Program-made: the position numbers and the translations under genes
Part shown: piece by piece, positions 8,996 through 17,532 of the stretch
Layout: the number at the start of each line of letters is the position of its first letter
Position numbering within the stretch: position 1 is the first letter of the stretch
Assembly: GCA_001314865.1 (NCBI GenBank)
Contig: LJZR01000019.1
Coordinates: 40,253 to 104,252, forward strand
Direction of reading: 5' to 3'
Length of the DNA: 64,000 nt
Origin: Phormidesmis priestleyi Ana
Lineage (GTDB): Bacteria; Cyanobacteriota; Cyanobacteriia; Phormidesmidales; Phormidesmidaceae
The notes under the pieces: model-generated
Told to the model about the DNA's origin: nothing
The model's input: the letters and a program-made list of their open reading frames with translations, nothing else
Databases searched by the model: none

Positions 8996-9168
8996 AACAT
9001 TAACAAAATTGGAACAAAATCGAGCTTATTGAGTTCACCCGCTGGGTCTAGAACGTTACCGCCCTCTACTAGCTGCGCTTGGCCCTTACGATTCCCATTA
9101 GAAAAAATCAGCGGCACATTAGCGGCTCCCCTAACCGGAATGAATTGAATCTTAGACGGTATCGGGCA
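8983..9168 (-). pseudogene. Unrecognised coding-like fragment without a start codon
   Basis: Reading leftward after the cupin stop, about 60 codons are open and protein-like (P-I-P-S-K-I-Q-F-I-P-V-R-G-A-A-N and V-L-D-P-A-G-E-L-N-K-L-D-F-V-P-I), ending in TAG inside the 15-nt repeat array. There is no ATG in front; a stop bounds the frame within the cupin 3' end. It may be the end of a decayed gene, or a small gene with a GTG start (A-N-V-P). The stop-codon-plus-repeat arrangement matches other real genes in this window. Confidence 0.35.
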
Positions 9169-9170
9169 AA

Positions 9171-9659
9171 CTAAGCAGCCCGCAAATACTCGACCTCAAA
9201 ACCGTGATACATCGGTTGCACGCCTGAAGAGAGGAGTGCCTTTAGCTTGGGAATGACGCCACTGTTGTAAACGCGAAACTCATTGGTGAGTTTGGCATGC
9301 TTGGTTCTGACCGCTTGGTTAATGACCATCGACCCCTTGGGATCTGATTCTGAGCGATGAAAGGTGCCTGGGGGAATGCGTAGAATATGACGATTGGCAT
9401 CTAAACGTACGACATGATACGGGCAGTCCCATTCAAAATTGATGAGGTGAAACGTACGGCCGCCCGAAAGTGCTAGCAAATTATCTTCCTGTCGAGGATG
9501 AAGATAAAACTGCCAACTGCTATCCTCGGCATTATTTGGGCTAATGGCTGGCCCAGTGTGGCAAACTAAATCCCGCGCATTAGAAGAAGGTACTGTAATG
9601 TCAAAAAACTGAACGCTAGGGGTATCCCTAAACTTTTGAAACTGAACTAGCTCGAACAT
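9171..9659 (-). CDS. Cupin-like protein of unknown function
   Basis: A 162-residue protein whose centre looks like a cupin barrel: H-P-R-Q-E-D-N-L-L-A-L-S-G-G-R near residue 53 and H-I-L-R-I-P-P-G-T-F-H-R near 90, the second holding the P-P-G-x-F-H turn of RmlC-like folds. Some sugar epimerases and WbmJ-like proteins share this layout, but active-site residues cannot be assigned. Divergent from a LysR regulator 128 nt away, so it is a likely target of it. Confidence 0.6.
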   Translation of the reverse strand: MFELVQFQKFRDTPSVQFFDITVPSSNARDLVCHTGPAISPNNAEDSSWQFYLHPRQEDNLLALSGGRTFHLINFEWDCPYHVVRLDANRHILRIPPGTFHRSESDPKGSMVINQAVRTKHAKLTNEFRVYNSGVIPKLKALLSSGVQPMYHGFEVEYLRAA

Positions 9660-9787
9660 GATTAGGAACCCCGTGAAAGACTAATACAAAAGGAATCGCG
9701 AATTGTTGTTACCTTAGCCTTGGCCCTACTAGAGGATCAAACCGCCTGCTGAGGGATATCTATGCGGAAAGCGAATAGAAGTTGGCT

Positions 9788-10675
9788 ATGAACATTTTTC
9801 AGCTTGAGGTGCTCTCTACCGTTGTAGAGAGAGGGACATTTTCAGATGCAGCTTTAGACCTGGAAGTTTCACAGTCGGCAGTGAGCCGGGCGATCGCTGC
9901 TTTAGAAGCTGAGCTGGGCGTTCCTTTGCTGTCTCGGGGACGCTTTGGCGCTAAGCTCACACCCGTGGGTGAGCGTGTACTCAATCATGCCCATAAAATG
10001 CTGGATCTCAAAGAGCACATAGACTACGAAGTGAATTTAGAAAAAGGGCTCTATCACAGTCGCCTACGCATCTCTTCTTTTCGCAGTGCAGCGACGCATT
10101 TACTGCCCGCGAGTATCGCCCGCTTTCGGCAGCAGTTTCCTTCAGTTGAGGTGACCCTCTCTGAACTTGATCCGGCAGGGGTAGAACAATCCTTAAGAGA
10201 AGGTCAGACAGATATTGGCTTGATCCCGCTCCCTCGGTCGGAGGAATTTAACACGATTGAAATCGCTCGCGATGAGTACGTCGTTTTGCTCCCAAAGACA
10301 GACTCACCGCCACCCAAAAATCTGACCTGGGAGGATCTTTCTCCACTGTCGTTTATTTTGTTTAACTACGCGGAATGTACGAGTGCGGTAAAAGGCCATT
10401 GGGCACAGTGTGGCCAGTCGTTTGAAGTGGGCTATGTGATTAAAGAAGACTCGACTATTGTCAGCATGGTGGCGCAGGGGTTGGGCGCGGCAGTGCTGCC
10501 TAGACTCGCCGCGCTACCGATTCCAGACGGGGTGTATGTGCGATCGCTACCTACCCGTCTCAGTCGAATTATTGGCGCAGCGACGCTGGCAACTACCCCT
10601 CACGCGCCCGCCGTTAAAATGTTTTTAGATGTGTTGAGTCAAAAAGGAATGTTTGCTCACCAGACGCAAGCGTGA
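9788..10675 (+). CDS. LysR-family transcription regulator
   Basis: Residues 1-60 form the LysR winged helix (F-Q-L-E-V-L-S-T-V-V-E-R-G-T-F-S, then S-Q-S-A-V-S-R-A-I-A-A-L-E); the rest is the periplasmic-binding-protein-like co-inducer domain. 295 residues from the ATG at 9788; a TTG two codons upstream is in frame. Transcribed away from the cupin gene, the usual arrangement in which LysR controls its divergent neighbour; the ligand is unknown. Confidence 0.93.
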   Translation: MNIFQLEVLSTVVERGTFSDAALDLEVSQSAVSRAIAALEAELGVPLLSRGRFGAKLTPVGERVLNHAHKMLDLKEHIDYEVNLEKGLYHSRLRISSFRSAATHLLPASIARFRQQFPSVEVTLSELDPAGVEQSLREGQTDIGLIPLPRSEEFNTIEIARDEYVVLLPKTDSPPPKNLTWEDLSPLSFILFNYAECTSAVKGHWAQCGQSFEVGYVIKEDSTIVSMVAQGLGAAVLPRLAALPIPDGVYVRSLPTRLSRIIGAATLATTPHAPAVKMFLDVLSQKGMFAHQTQA

Positions 10676-10725
10676 GATAAACCCAAGCGCCTACAAGTTA
10701 CTGAGAATTTGCCCAAATAGCCCAT

Positions 10726-10764
10726 GGAAAAAGCCACCAAAAATTTATTTTGGTGGCTTTTTCC
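10726..10764. terminator. Bidirectional terminator, 17-bp perfect stem
   Basis: Left arm 10726-10742 (GGAAAAAGCCACCAAAA) pairs perfectly with 10748-10764 around a 5-nt loop. A- and T-rich flanks serve both strands, separating the convergent LysR and MoaD-like genes. Confidence 0.92.
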
Positions 10765-10798
10765 ATTGATAAATGGCGTTAACTGAATCAAGCAATCA

Positions 10799-11074
10799 TC
10801 AGCCGCCCGCAACTGCTGGCACGATGCTGACTTCATCACCATCATTAAGCGCCGTCTCTTTATTGTCTAAAAAGCGAATGTCTTCACTGTTCACATAAAA
10901 GTTCACGAAGCGCCGGAGTTCACCCGTATCGTCACAAAGACGTTTTTTGATGCCTGGAAACTTATCCTCTAGCGTGTTCATCAGTTCAATGATGTTGCCG
11001 CCCTCGCATTCTACGGTGGCTTCGTCATTGGTGAATTTTTGCAGAGGCGTTGGAATTAAAACCTTAACAGCCAT
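10799..11074 (-). CDS. MoaD/ThiS-type ubiquitin-like sulfur carrier
   Basis: 91 residues ending in Gly-Gly (V-A-G-G), the C-terminus that is adenylated and thiocarboxylated in MoaD, ThiS and CysO proteins. The D-G-D-E-V-S-I-V-P motif before it is typical of the MoaD fold. It lies 146 nt downstream of thrC, same strand. Linkage to threonine synthase rather than to moa genes suggests that it may not serve molybdopterin; a role as sulfur donor in amino-acid metabolism, as for actinobacterial CysO, is inference. Confidence 0.85.
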   Translation of the reverse strand: MAVKVLIPTPLQKFTNDEATVECEGGNIIELMNTLEDKFPGIKKRLCDDTGELRRFVNFYVNSEDIRFLDNKETALNDGDEVSIVPAVAGG

Positions 11075-11220
11075 GTTTTTACGATGGAATTAACTAAACG
11101 ATTATTGAGAAGGATGAATGAAAACTGATCAGATGTAAATGTCTGCACATTAATGTCTGCACGTTAATGTCTGATCAGCAGTGTCTGATCAGCAATGTCT
11201 ATAGATTGGCTAGCAATCGG

Positions 11221-12552
11221 CTATACCTGGGTTTGCTGCCACTCTAGGCGGTTGAGTGTATTGGCTCGCTCCCATGCCCGCTCAAAGCTGTCTAGCTTTG
11301 GCTCAATGGTGAGCGGCTCACCAATATAGCCCTGCACAGATTCTGTAGTCTTTAGACCGTTTCCGGTGATAAAGGCAACTGTGGTTTCTTCAGGGTCAAT
11401 CTTACCGGCTTCTACCAGCTTTTTAAGCACGGCAATGGTGGTTCCGCCTGCCGTTTCCGTGAATATGCCTTCGGTCTCAGCCAATAGCTTCATACCGTCA
11501 ATAATTTCAGCATCTGTGACATCTTCAATGTTGCCATTGGTTTTACGCGCGACTTCTAAGGCGTACATGCCGTCTGCCGGATTGCCAATTGCAATAGACT
11601 TAGCAATTGTGTTGGGCTTCACTGGCGTAATAAAGTCGCGGCCTTCTTTGAAAGCCTGCGAAATTGGTGAGCAGCCTTCTGCCTGCGCACCGCTAAAGCG
11701 AACGGCTTTGTCGGCGACGAGTCCTGTTTTTACAAACTCGTTAAAGCCCTTGTAGATTTTGGTGAATAAGGAGCCAGACGCACAGGGCGCAACAACATGG
11801 TCAGGTAGCTGCCAACCCAGCTGTTCGGCAACTTCAAATCCAAGTGTTTTAGAACCTTCGGAGTAGTAAGGACGCAGGTTGATGTTTACAAAGCCCCAGC
11901 CGTGAGTGTTTGCAACTTCAGAGCACAGGCGGTTAACCTGGTCGTAGTTGCCTTTGACGGCCATGAGGGTGGGGTTATAAATGAGAGTGCCAAGAATTTT
12001 ACCGGCTTCTAGGTCAGCGGGAATAAACACGCAGCATTCTAGACCTGCATGGGCTGCGATCGCGGCGGTAGAGTTGGCTAAGTTACCTGTACTGGCGCAA
12101 GAAACAGTAGAAAAGCCAAGCTCTTTAGCGCGGGTAAGTGCGACCGAAACCACTCTGTCTTTAAAGCTGAGTGTCGGCATATTGACTGCGTCGTTCTTAA
12201 TGTAGAGATTTTTAAGACCGAGCTGTCGGGCCAATCGATTTGCTTTCACTAGCGGCGTCATGCCAGTGCCCACATCAATGGGTGTATCGGTTTCAACGGG
12301 CAAAAAAGCCTTGTAGCGCCAGATAGAGTGAGGGCCTGCCTCGATTGTTTCGCGTGAGACTTGGTTTTTGATAGCCTCGTAGTCGTAAGCAACTTCTAAG
12401 GGGCCAAAGCACACATCTTCACAGACATGCTTGGCGCCTAGTCCATATTGCTCGCCGCATTCCTTACACTGAAGCGCTGTAAATGTCTTTTGTAAGGCGG
12501 CTTTCCCCAGGCTGTTAGGGGAGGCAACGAGTCTATCAATAGCTTGAGTCAT
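11221..12552 (-). CDS. thrC: Threonine synthase
   Basis: PLP enzyme converting O-phosphohomoserine to threonine. The N-terminal part has two Cys pairs (C-K-E-C and C-E-D-V-C), the zinc-ribbon-like leader of this subgroup. S-F-K-D-R near residue 129 contains the PLP-binding Lys, followed by A-S-T-G-N-L-A-N-S-T. 443 residues. GAGG lies 9 nt before the ATG, so the start is secure. The MoaD-like gene follows on the same strand. Confidence 0.96.
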   Translation of the reverse strand: MTQAIDRLVASPNSLGKAALQKTFTALQCKECGEQYGLGAKHVCEDVCFGPLEVAYDYEAIKNQVSRETIEAGPHSIWRYKAFLPVETDTPIDVGTGMTPLVKANRLARQLGLKNLYIKNDAVNMPTLSFKDRVVSVALTRAKELGFSTVSCASTGNLANSTAAIAAHAGLECCVFIPADLEAGKILGTLIYNPTLMAVKGNYDQVNRLCSEVANTHGWGFVNINLRPYYSEGSKTLGFEVAEQLGWQLPDHVVAPCASGSLFTKIYKGFNEFVKTGLVADKAVRFSGAQAEGCSPISQAFKEGRDFITPVKPNTIAKSIAIGNPADGMYALEVARKTNGNIEDVTDAEIIDGMKLLAETEGIFTETAGGTTIAVLKKLVEAGKIDPEETTVAFITGNGLKTTESVQGYIGEPLTIEPKLDSFERAWERANTLNRLEWQQTQV

Positions 12553-12814
12553 TCAATTAGCCCTCTTAAAACTAGTGTGAGAAGCTGCCTAGCCATGGAA
12601 CGAAGCTGGGCGAGTCAACGGGTGGATAAAACAGATGTAATTTTTATGAAGTGAAACGATAGTAGCATGGCAAATAATACACAGCAAACATACCCGACAA
12701 AAAGAGTCGGGATTAAAAAATAAAAAGTAAGAGTGTCCTCTATTGCTCTGCGAAGAGTGTCCTCTATCTATTGCTCTGCATTTATCTATTGCTCTGCATT
12801 GACAGCTTTATTGA
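12553..12814. other. Intergenic region upstream of thrC
   Basis: Holds the thrC promoter and leader. Around 12733-12800 there are imperfect copies of CTATTGCTCTGC, leading into the 14-nt array at 12815. No gene or riboswitch recognised. Confidence 0.5.
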
Positions 12815-12884
12815 TGACTTTGGCGTTATGACTTTGGCGTTATGACTTTGGCGTTATGACTTTGGCGTTATGACTTTGGCGTTA
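12815..12884. repeat. Five copies of a 14-nt unit ending on a stop codon
   Basis: Unit TGACTTTGGCGTTA repeated five times without change. On the minus strand, the copy at 12871-12884 carries the TAA stop of the PH-like membrane protein gene; the other four extend downstream of it. Confidence 0.97.
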
Positions 12885-13310
12885 CTGAGCTGAAAGCGGC
12901 TGGGTGGACAGTGTCTGTAGCCTTTTCCAATCGGCAGAGTGCATCATCCAGCGGCTGAGGTTTACCTTTTCTTGCTCTATATATAAGGTGGTGCTGTTTT
13001 TGATTTGAAACTGGCTAAAGGAGGTGAAGGGGTATCGTTTTACTGGGCTCCCCAGGAGGTTGTAAATGGTGAGGCGGTTAGGCGCGATCGCAAAATAGGG
13101 CCGAGTTAAATACAAAAAGCCCACGATGATCAAAAGCACGCCCAGCACAGCAGCCCCAATCAAACCACCTTCTAAGAGCATGACTTTTAGGCTCAGGCTA
13201 GCGACCCCTATACCCAAAATTAAGAGAACACTGCCTAGCGATCGCCGATAACGACCCTTAAAGGGCGCATCTTCTGACGGGAGTTGAGCTGTAAAAGAAG
13301 AACTTGCCAT
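12882..13310 (-). CDS. Membrane protein with PH-like domain
   Basis: 142 residues: a short cytosolic start, two close membrane helices (about 25-45 and 47-68), then a soluble part with the pattern Y-F-A-I-A-P-N-R-L-T-I-Y-N-L-L-G, typical of bacterial PH/YdbS-like domains. No catalytic residues. Its ATG lies 21 nt after the frameshifted histidine kinase, and tsaC is further upstream, all on one strand, so it may be the last gene of that transcript. Function unknown. Confidence 0.65.
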   Translation of the reverse strand: MASSSFTAQLPSEDAPFKGRYRRSLGSVLLILGIGVASLSLKVMLLEGGLIGAAVLGVLLIIVGFLYLTRPYFAIAPNRLTIYNLLGSPVKRYPFTSFSQFQIKNSTTLYIEQEKVNLSRWMMHSADWKRLQTLSTQPLSAQ

Positions 13311-13331
13311 TTAATTATGCTCGGAGATGAC

Positions 13332-14236
13332 TCAAGGATTCGGCACAAGACTTGGAAAAACGAATTTTAAGCAGGTGCGCTCAGCTACATCGGGATTTGG
13401 CTCAATGACAAATTCGCCTTTAATCAGCGGCAGCGCTATTTCAGCCGTCGTTAAAATGAGCCCAGTTGAGAGCTGAATGTTCTCAATGAATTGAGAGGCA
13501 GCGAGTTTGGGGCTAATTCCTTTGTCTTGTGTTGAATCTGCATCTGAATCTGAAACACGAGCCGCTAAGCCTTCAGCAGCATTCGTATCCGCAGCATTCG
13601 TATCCGCAGCATTCGTATCCGCAGCATTAGCTACGTTCTCCAGCTCTGCTCGAAGCGCAGCAGCAGAGCGATCTTTCCCTGAGGCCGCATGACTATCACT
13701 CTCAATCGTAATTACAACAGATTGTTCTTTTGTTTGCGCGGTTAGTTTCAGCGTTTTGGTATGTGGAATAGCATCTTGTATTAGGCTGATCAAAATGTTC
13801 TGTAGCCACTTTGCATCGGTGTAAATTTCCAGTTCGTCTGAAGGGGAGTCTACAGTGAGACGTACGTTTTGATTGGCGGCCTGTAGCGATATGTTCATTT
13901 CTACTTCAGGCAGTAAAAAGCTCAAGTCTACCGGTTCTAGCTGAGGCGACTCGCGACCCACATCTAGCTTAGAAACTGCTGCAATCCGATCAAAAAGCGC
14001 CAGCATTTTTAGTGCTGCCATTTTCGACTGCTGGATAAACTCTCTTTGTTCTTCAGGGCTTTCACACAAGTCTTCTAAAATTAGCTGATGCAGGCTAACA
14101 ATTGTGTTGACAGGCGATCGCATCTCATGAGATGTGCGCGCCAAAAACCACTCTTAAACCGTTCGAGCGCCAGCAGTCGATGATAGGCTAGCGGCCAATT
14201 TTGATCGTCATCTGTGCTGGAAATATCTGAGGTCAT
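13332..14236 (-). pseudogene. Histidine kinase with a single-base frameshift
   Basis: From ATG 14236 the frame reads M-T-S-D-I-S-S ... L-A-L-E-R-F-K-S-G-F and then leaves frame. The continuation F-L-A-R-T-S-H-E-M-R-S-P-V-N-T is in the neighbouring frame. One additional base in the A5 run at 14143-14147 would restore a continuous protein of about 301 residues with a normal H-box. The downstream open part can be read alone from a TTG at 14144. The kinase has only weak remains of N and G boxes and an in-frame N-A-A-D-T repeat (about 160-180 of the downstream part). Either a real mutation, a homopolymer sequencing error, or frameshifting. Confidence 0.85.
13569..13626. repeat. 15-nt coding repeat (N-A-A-D-T)
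   Basis: GCAGCATTCGTATCC repeated about three and a half times inside the frameshifted kinase, giving N-A-A-D-T pentapeptides in a linker between ATPase motifs. Confidence 0.9.
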
Positions 14237-14309
14237 TGTTTTTAATATTTGAAGTCAATATTTGAAGTCATAAAATTAACGATAAAGTCTTATTTGAAAG
14301 CGTCACTTC

Positions 14310-14903
14310 TTAAAGCGTCACTTCGCCTTGGCGTAAAACTTGCCACCCTTGGCCAGTCCATTTAACCACGGTAGAAGGCTTTCCGCTGCTAACGGCAGGA
14401 TGATCAGAGGCTGCTACAGATAAAATTAGGGCATCGGGGAACGTTTGTGAAATATCTACGGGTGAAATCAGCGGGGGTTGCCCCGAAAGGTTGGCGCTCG
14501 TTGTGGCTAGAGGGCCAGTTTGAGAAAGTAGCTCAATTGCCAGCGGATGATTCGGCACTCGAATGCCTAACGTTCCCGTATTTTCAGGATTCATCATTTT
14601 GGGTGCTTTGTCGCTAGCGGGTAAAACCAATGTCAGCTGTCCGGGCCAGTGCCGAGCTGTGATGGCTTGCCAGGTTGCGATCGCCTCAGCATTGCCGACT
14701 ACATAGGGCAACAAATCGGCCAAAGAGGCTCCCATCAAAATTAGCGGCTTTTCAGGCGGACGGCGCTTAGCCCGATAAATTAGCTCCGCGTGAGATGGGC
14801 GGGTTGCGATCGCCGGCACCGTATCGGTTGGAAAGCTAACCAAAACAGGACGCTCAGCCAGAGATGCAACCATCTTTTCCAATGAAACTTCTACCATGTT
14901 CAT
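14310..14903 (-). CDS. tsaC: Threonylcarbamoyl-AMP synthase (YrdC/Sua5 family)
   Basis: Makes threonylcarbamoyl-AMP from Thr, bicarbonate and ATP for the t6A37 modification of tRNAs. Visible signature: F-P-T-D-T-V-P-A-I-A-T, K-R-R-P-P-E-K-P-L and T-S-A-N-L-S-G. 197 residues, the size of TsaC without the Sua5 extension. ATG 14903 chosen; another ATG lies two codons in. The stop lies in a 15-nt duplication (AAAGCGTCACTTC). Upstream of the frameshifted kinase, same direction. Confidence 0.93.
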   Translation of the reverse strand: MNMVEVSLEKMVASLAERPVLVSFPTDTVPAIATRPSHAELIYRAKRRPPEKPLILMGASLADLLPYVVGNAEAIATWQAITARHWPGQLTLVLPASDKAPKMMNPENTGTLGIRVPNHPLAIELLSQTGPLATTSANLSGQPPLISPVDISQTFPDALILSVAASDHPAVSSGKPSTVVKWTGQGWQVLRQGEVTL

Positions 14904-14999
14904 ACCCTTTAATCAGCCCCTTTAACGAGCGTAATCATTGTAAGCGTTGCAGGGCTTCTTTCCAAGGGATGGAGGGCATCCTGATAACAATAACAATTT

Positions 15000-17093
15000 G
15001 TGGATGACTTGTTCCTTATGTCTAAGTATCTAGACTCTGATCAATCCTTTAATGGACTTCAGCAAGCGGCATACCAGCTCTCTTCTTGTACCGATCAGAT
15101 TTTCCTGCAAATCAAGCAACAACAGACCTTGAGTCAAATAATTGATTGCATTCGGTCATCGCAGGATCTAGACACACTTTTCAAAACGACAGCGACGGAA
15201 GTTCGAGAGTTGCTGAATGCAGATCGGGTGGGCGTATTTCGATTTATGCCAGGGAGCAGCTGGGATGAAGGTGAATTTGTCTCAGAAGATGTGAACATCA
15301 ACTTTGCTTCGGCGATGGCCGAAAAAGTACATGACCACTGCTTTGGGTCACAGTTTGCGGCTTACTACACCGAAGGCCGAGTTCAGGCTGTGACCGATAT
15401 TCACAATGCGGGGCTCAGCGATTGCCATATTCGGGTGCTATCCCAATTTCAAATTCGAGCGAATTTGATTGTGCCTGTACTAAAGGGTAAGGAACTATGG
15501 GGATTATTCTGTATTCATCAGTGTGCGCATCCTCGCCGCTGGGAACTAGGAGAAATAGAGTTTGCAAAAAAAATAGCCGGACATTTTGCGATCGCGCTCC
15601 AGCAAGCCGAATATATAGAGCAACTACAAGATAAAGTGACCCGGTTAGATCAAGCCAAAGCCCATGAAACAGCGATTTTCAATATTACGAACCGAATCCG
15701 TCGCTCCTTGGGCTTAGAAACGATTTGCGAAACTGCGACTGAAGAAGTTCGTCAGTTACTCGCCGTAGATCGTGTGGCGATTTATCGCTTTAATCCAGAC
15801 TGGAGCGGGGACTTTCGATTTGAGTCAGTGGCCGAAGGTTGGAATTCCTTAGCCGGTGTGACTGCCACAATTGCGGATACGCACCTAATGGAAACCCAGG
15901 GAGGCCGTTACGCCAACAATGAAACCTTTGCCGTTGCGGATATTTACAAAGCAGGACATGCCGAATGCCACGTGGCATTGCTGGAAAGATTTCAGGCGAA
16001 AGCTTATGCAATCACCCCGATTTTTCAAGGCGAGCGTCTCTGGGGTTTGTTAGCTGCTTTTCAAAACGATGCCCCTCGGCAGTGGGCGAAAGAGGAGATC
16101 GATCTGCTCGCGCAGATTTGTGAACAGCTAGGAATTGCGATTCAACAAGCGGAATCTGTTTGTAAAATACAAGCGCAGTCGAGAGAACTCAAGCAAACCC
16201 TAGAAGATTTGCAGCAGTCGCAAATGCAGCAAATTCAAAATGAGAAAATGGCGAGCTTAGGTCAGCTGGTTGCAGGGGTCGCCCATGAAATCAACAACCC
16301 CATCAACTATATCCACGGCAATATTAAGCATATCGGTCAATACGTGGAGGCGCTTCTGCCCCTCGTTGCCTTCTATCAGCAGCAGGGTTCTAACTCGGCG
16401 ACAGACATCAAAACAAAAGAGATAGCAGAGGATATTGACTTCGATTTTATTCTCGAAGATTTACCCAAACTGTTAGCTTCAATGAGAATGGGAACCGAAC
16501 GTATCCGTAGCATTGTTCTATCGCTTCGAAATTTCTCTCGCTTAGACGAAACTGGCTGTAAAGCGGTCGATATTCATGAAGGGCTTGAGAGCACTTTACT
16601 AATTCTCGGCAACCGAATCAAAGATTGTAACAACCCGAAAGGGATAGAAATCATTAAAAACTATCAGCAGATTCCTTTAATAGACTGCTACCCAGCCCAA
16701 CTCAATCAGGTGTTTATGAACCTTTTGGCCAATGCGCTTGATGCTATTGAAGAAGCCATTAAAGCGAAATCACTAAATGACGAAAGCCCTGATAGTCGGC
16801 CAACGTATAAGATTTGGATCAGTACACAGTTAAACGAACAGGAGCAAGTGGAACTCCGGATTCGAGATAACGGTATTGGATTAAAAGAGGCAATCGTCCA
16901 TAAAGTTTTCGATCACTTCTTCACCACTAAGCCCGTCGGCAAGGGCACTGGTTTGGGCTTAGCGATTTCCAGAAAAATCATTATGGAAAAGCATTTTGGC
17001 ACACTCAGTTTAAACGCCATGCCTGGCCAAGGTGCAGAGTTTATAGTGTGTTTACCTACTAAGCTGAAAAGCGATCTTACGCCAAAGCGTTGA
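15000..17093 (+). CDS. Two-GAF cyanobacteriochrome-like sensor histidine kinase
   Basis: A soluble 697-residue kinase. GAF1 (about 45-200) has D112-H-C114-F115, the D-X-C-F motif of blue/green cyanobacteriochromes, and C142-H143, the canonical bilin-linking Cys-His. GAF2 (about 225-385) has C323-H324 without D-X-C-F. Then come a coiled-coil linker, an H-box with H429 (V-A-H-E-I-N-N-P), an N-box (N-L-L-A-N-A-L-D-A-I), G1 (D-N-G-I-G-L) and G2 (G-T-G-L-G-L-A-I). Likely a light-regulated kinase binding phycocyanobilin; chromophore binding is inference. Start GTG 15000 gives the longest frame; ATG 15018 is a good alternative. No adjacent response regulator. Confidence 0.9.
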   Translation: MDDLFLMSKYLDSDQSFNGLQQAAYQLSSCTDQIFLQIKQQQTLSQIIDCIRSSQDLDTLFKTTATEVRELLNADRVGVFRFMPGSSWDEGEFVSEDVNINFASAMAEKVHDHCFGSQFAAYYTEGRVQAVTDIHNAGLSDCHIRVLSQFQIRANLIVPVLKGKELWGLFCIHQCAHPRRWELGEIEFAKKIAGHFAIALQQAEYIEQLQDKVTRLDQAKAHETAIFNITNRIRRSLGLETICETATEEVRQLLAVDRVAIYRFNPDWSGDFRFESVAEGWNSLAGVTATIADTHLMETQGGRYANNETFAVADIYKAGHAECHVALLERFQAKAYAITPIFQGERLWGLLAAFQNDAPRQWAKEEIDLLAQICEQLGIAIQQAESVCKIQAQSRELKQTLEDLQQSQMQQIQNEKMASLGQLVAGVAHEINNPINYIHGNIKHIGQYVEALLPLVAFYQQQGSNSATDIKTKEIAEDIDFDFILEDLPKLLASMRMGTERIRSIVLSLRNFSRLDETGCKAVDIHEGLESTLLILGNRIKDCNNPKGIEIIKNYQQIPLIDCYPAQLNQVFMNLLANALDAIEEAIKAKSLNDESPDSRPTYKIWISTQLNEQEQVELRIRDNGIGLKEAIVHKVFDHFFTTKPVGKGTGLGLAISRKIIMEKHFGTLSLNAMPGQGAEFIVCLPTKLKSDLTPKR

Positions 17094-17532
17094 GTTCGGC
17101 TCTCAGCGTTGAAATGATTTTCGCCATGAATAACCCATCAAGCGATGTCAAAAGTTAGTCTGTTTGTTGACAACTCCAACAAACCTCAATGATTAGGGAT
17201 TCGACAAGCGCGATCTCCTCACAGCCCTTTTCACCAAATACTATAGCCTCACTTCGCCAGCCTCACTTCGCCAGCCTCACTTCGCCAGCCTCACTTCGCC
17301 AGCCCCACTTCGCCCGATGTTTCTCCACGGCCTCAAAAATCTGTAAAGATTGCGCAAAAATAACTTGAACTATTATGATTGTTTCATCGGCAATATTTGA
17401 TAATTTCATTCTCCATGAAAAGTGTTCGGTTTTATCCTAAGGGCTATCCTAAGGGCTTGAGTGAGTTCCGCACTACTTTTGTTTGTCCAACGTAAAGGCC
17501 ACAGATTTAGATTATAATACTCTTATCCTGAT
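17094..17532. other. Intergenic region with a tandem array
   Basis: Between two convergent genes. Apart from the 14-nt array at 17245-17314 and a duplicated TATCCTAAGGGC near 17440, I see no gene or clear terminator. Confidence 0.5.
17245..17314. repeat. Five copies of a 14-nt unit
   Basis: AGCCTCACTTCGCC repeated five times, the last with one change (AGCCCCACTTCGCC). About 150 nt after the GAF kinase stop. Confidence 0.96.

Noticed and set aside
12553..12881. Riboswitch or attenuator before thrC
   Set aside because: Only repeats and AT-rich sequence seen; no conserved core of a known riboswitch.
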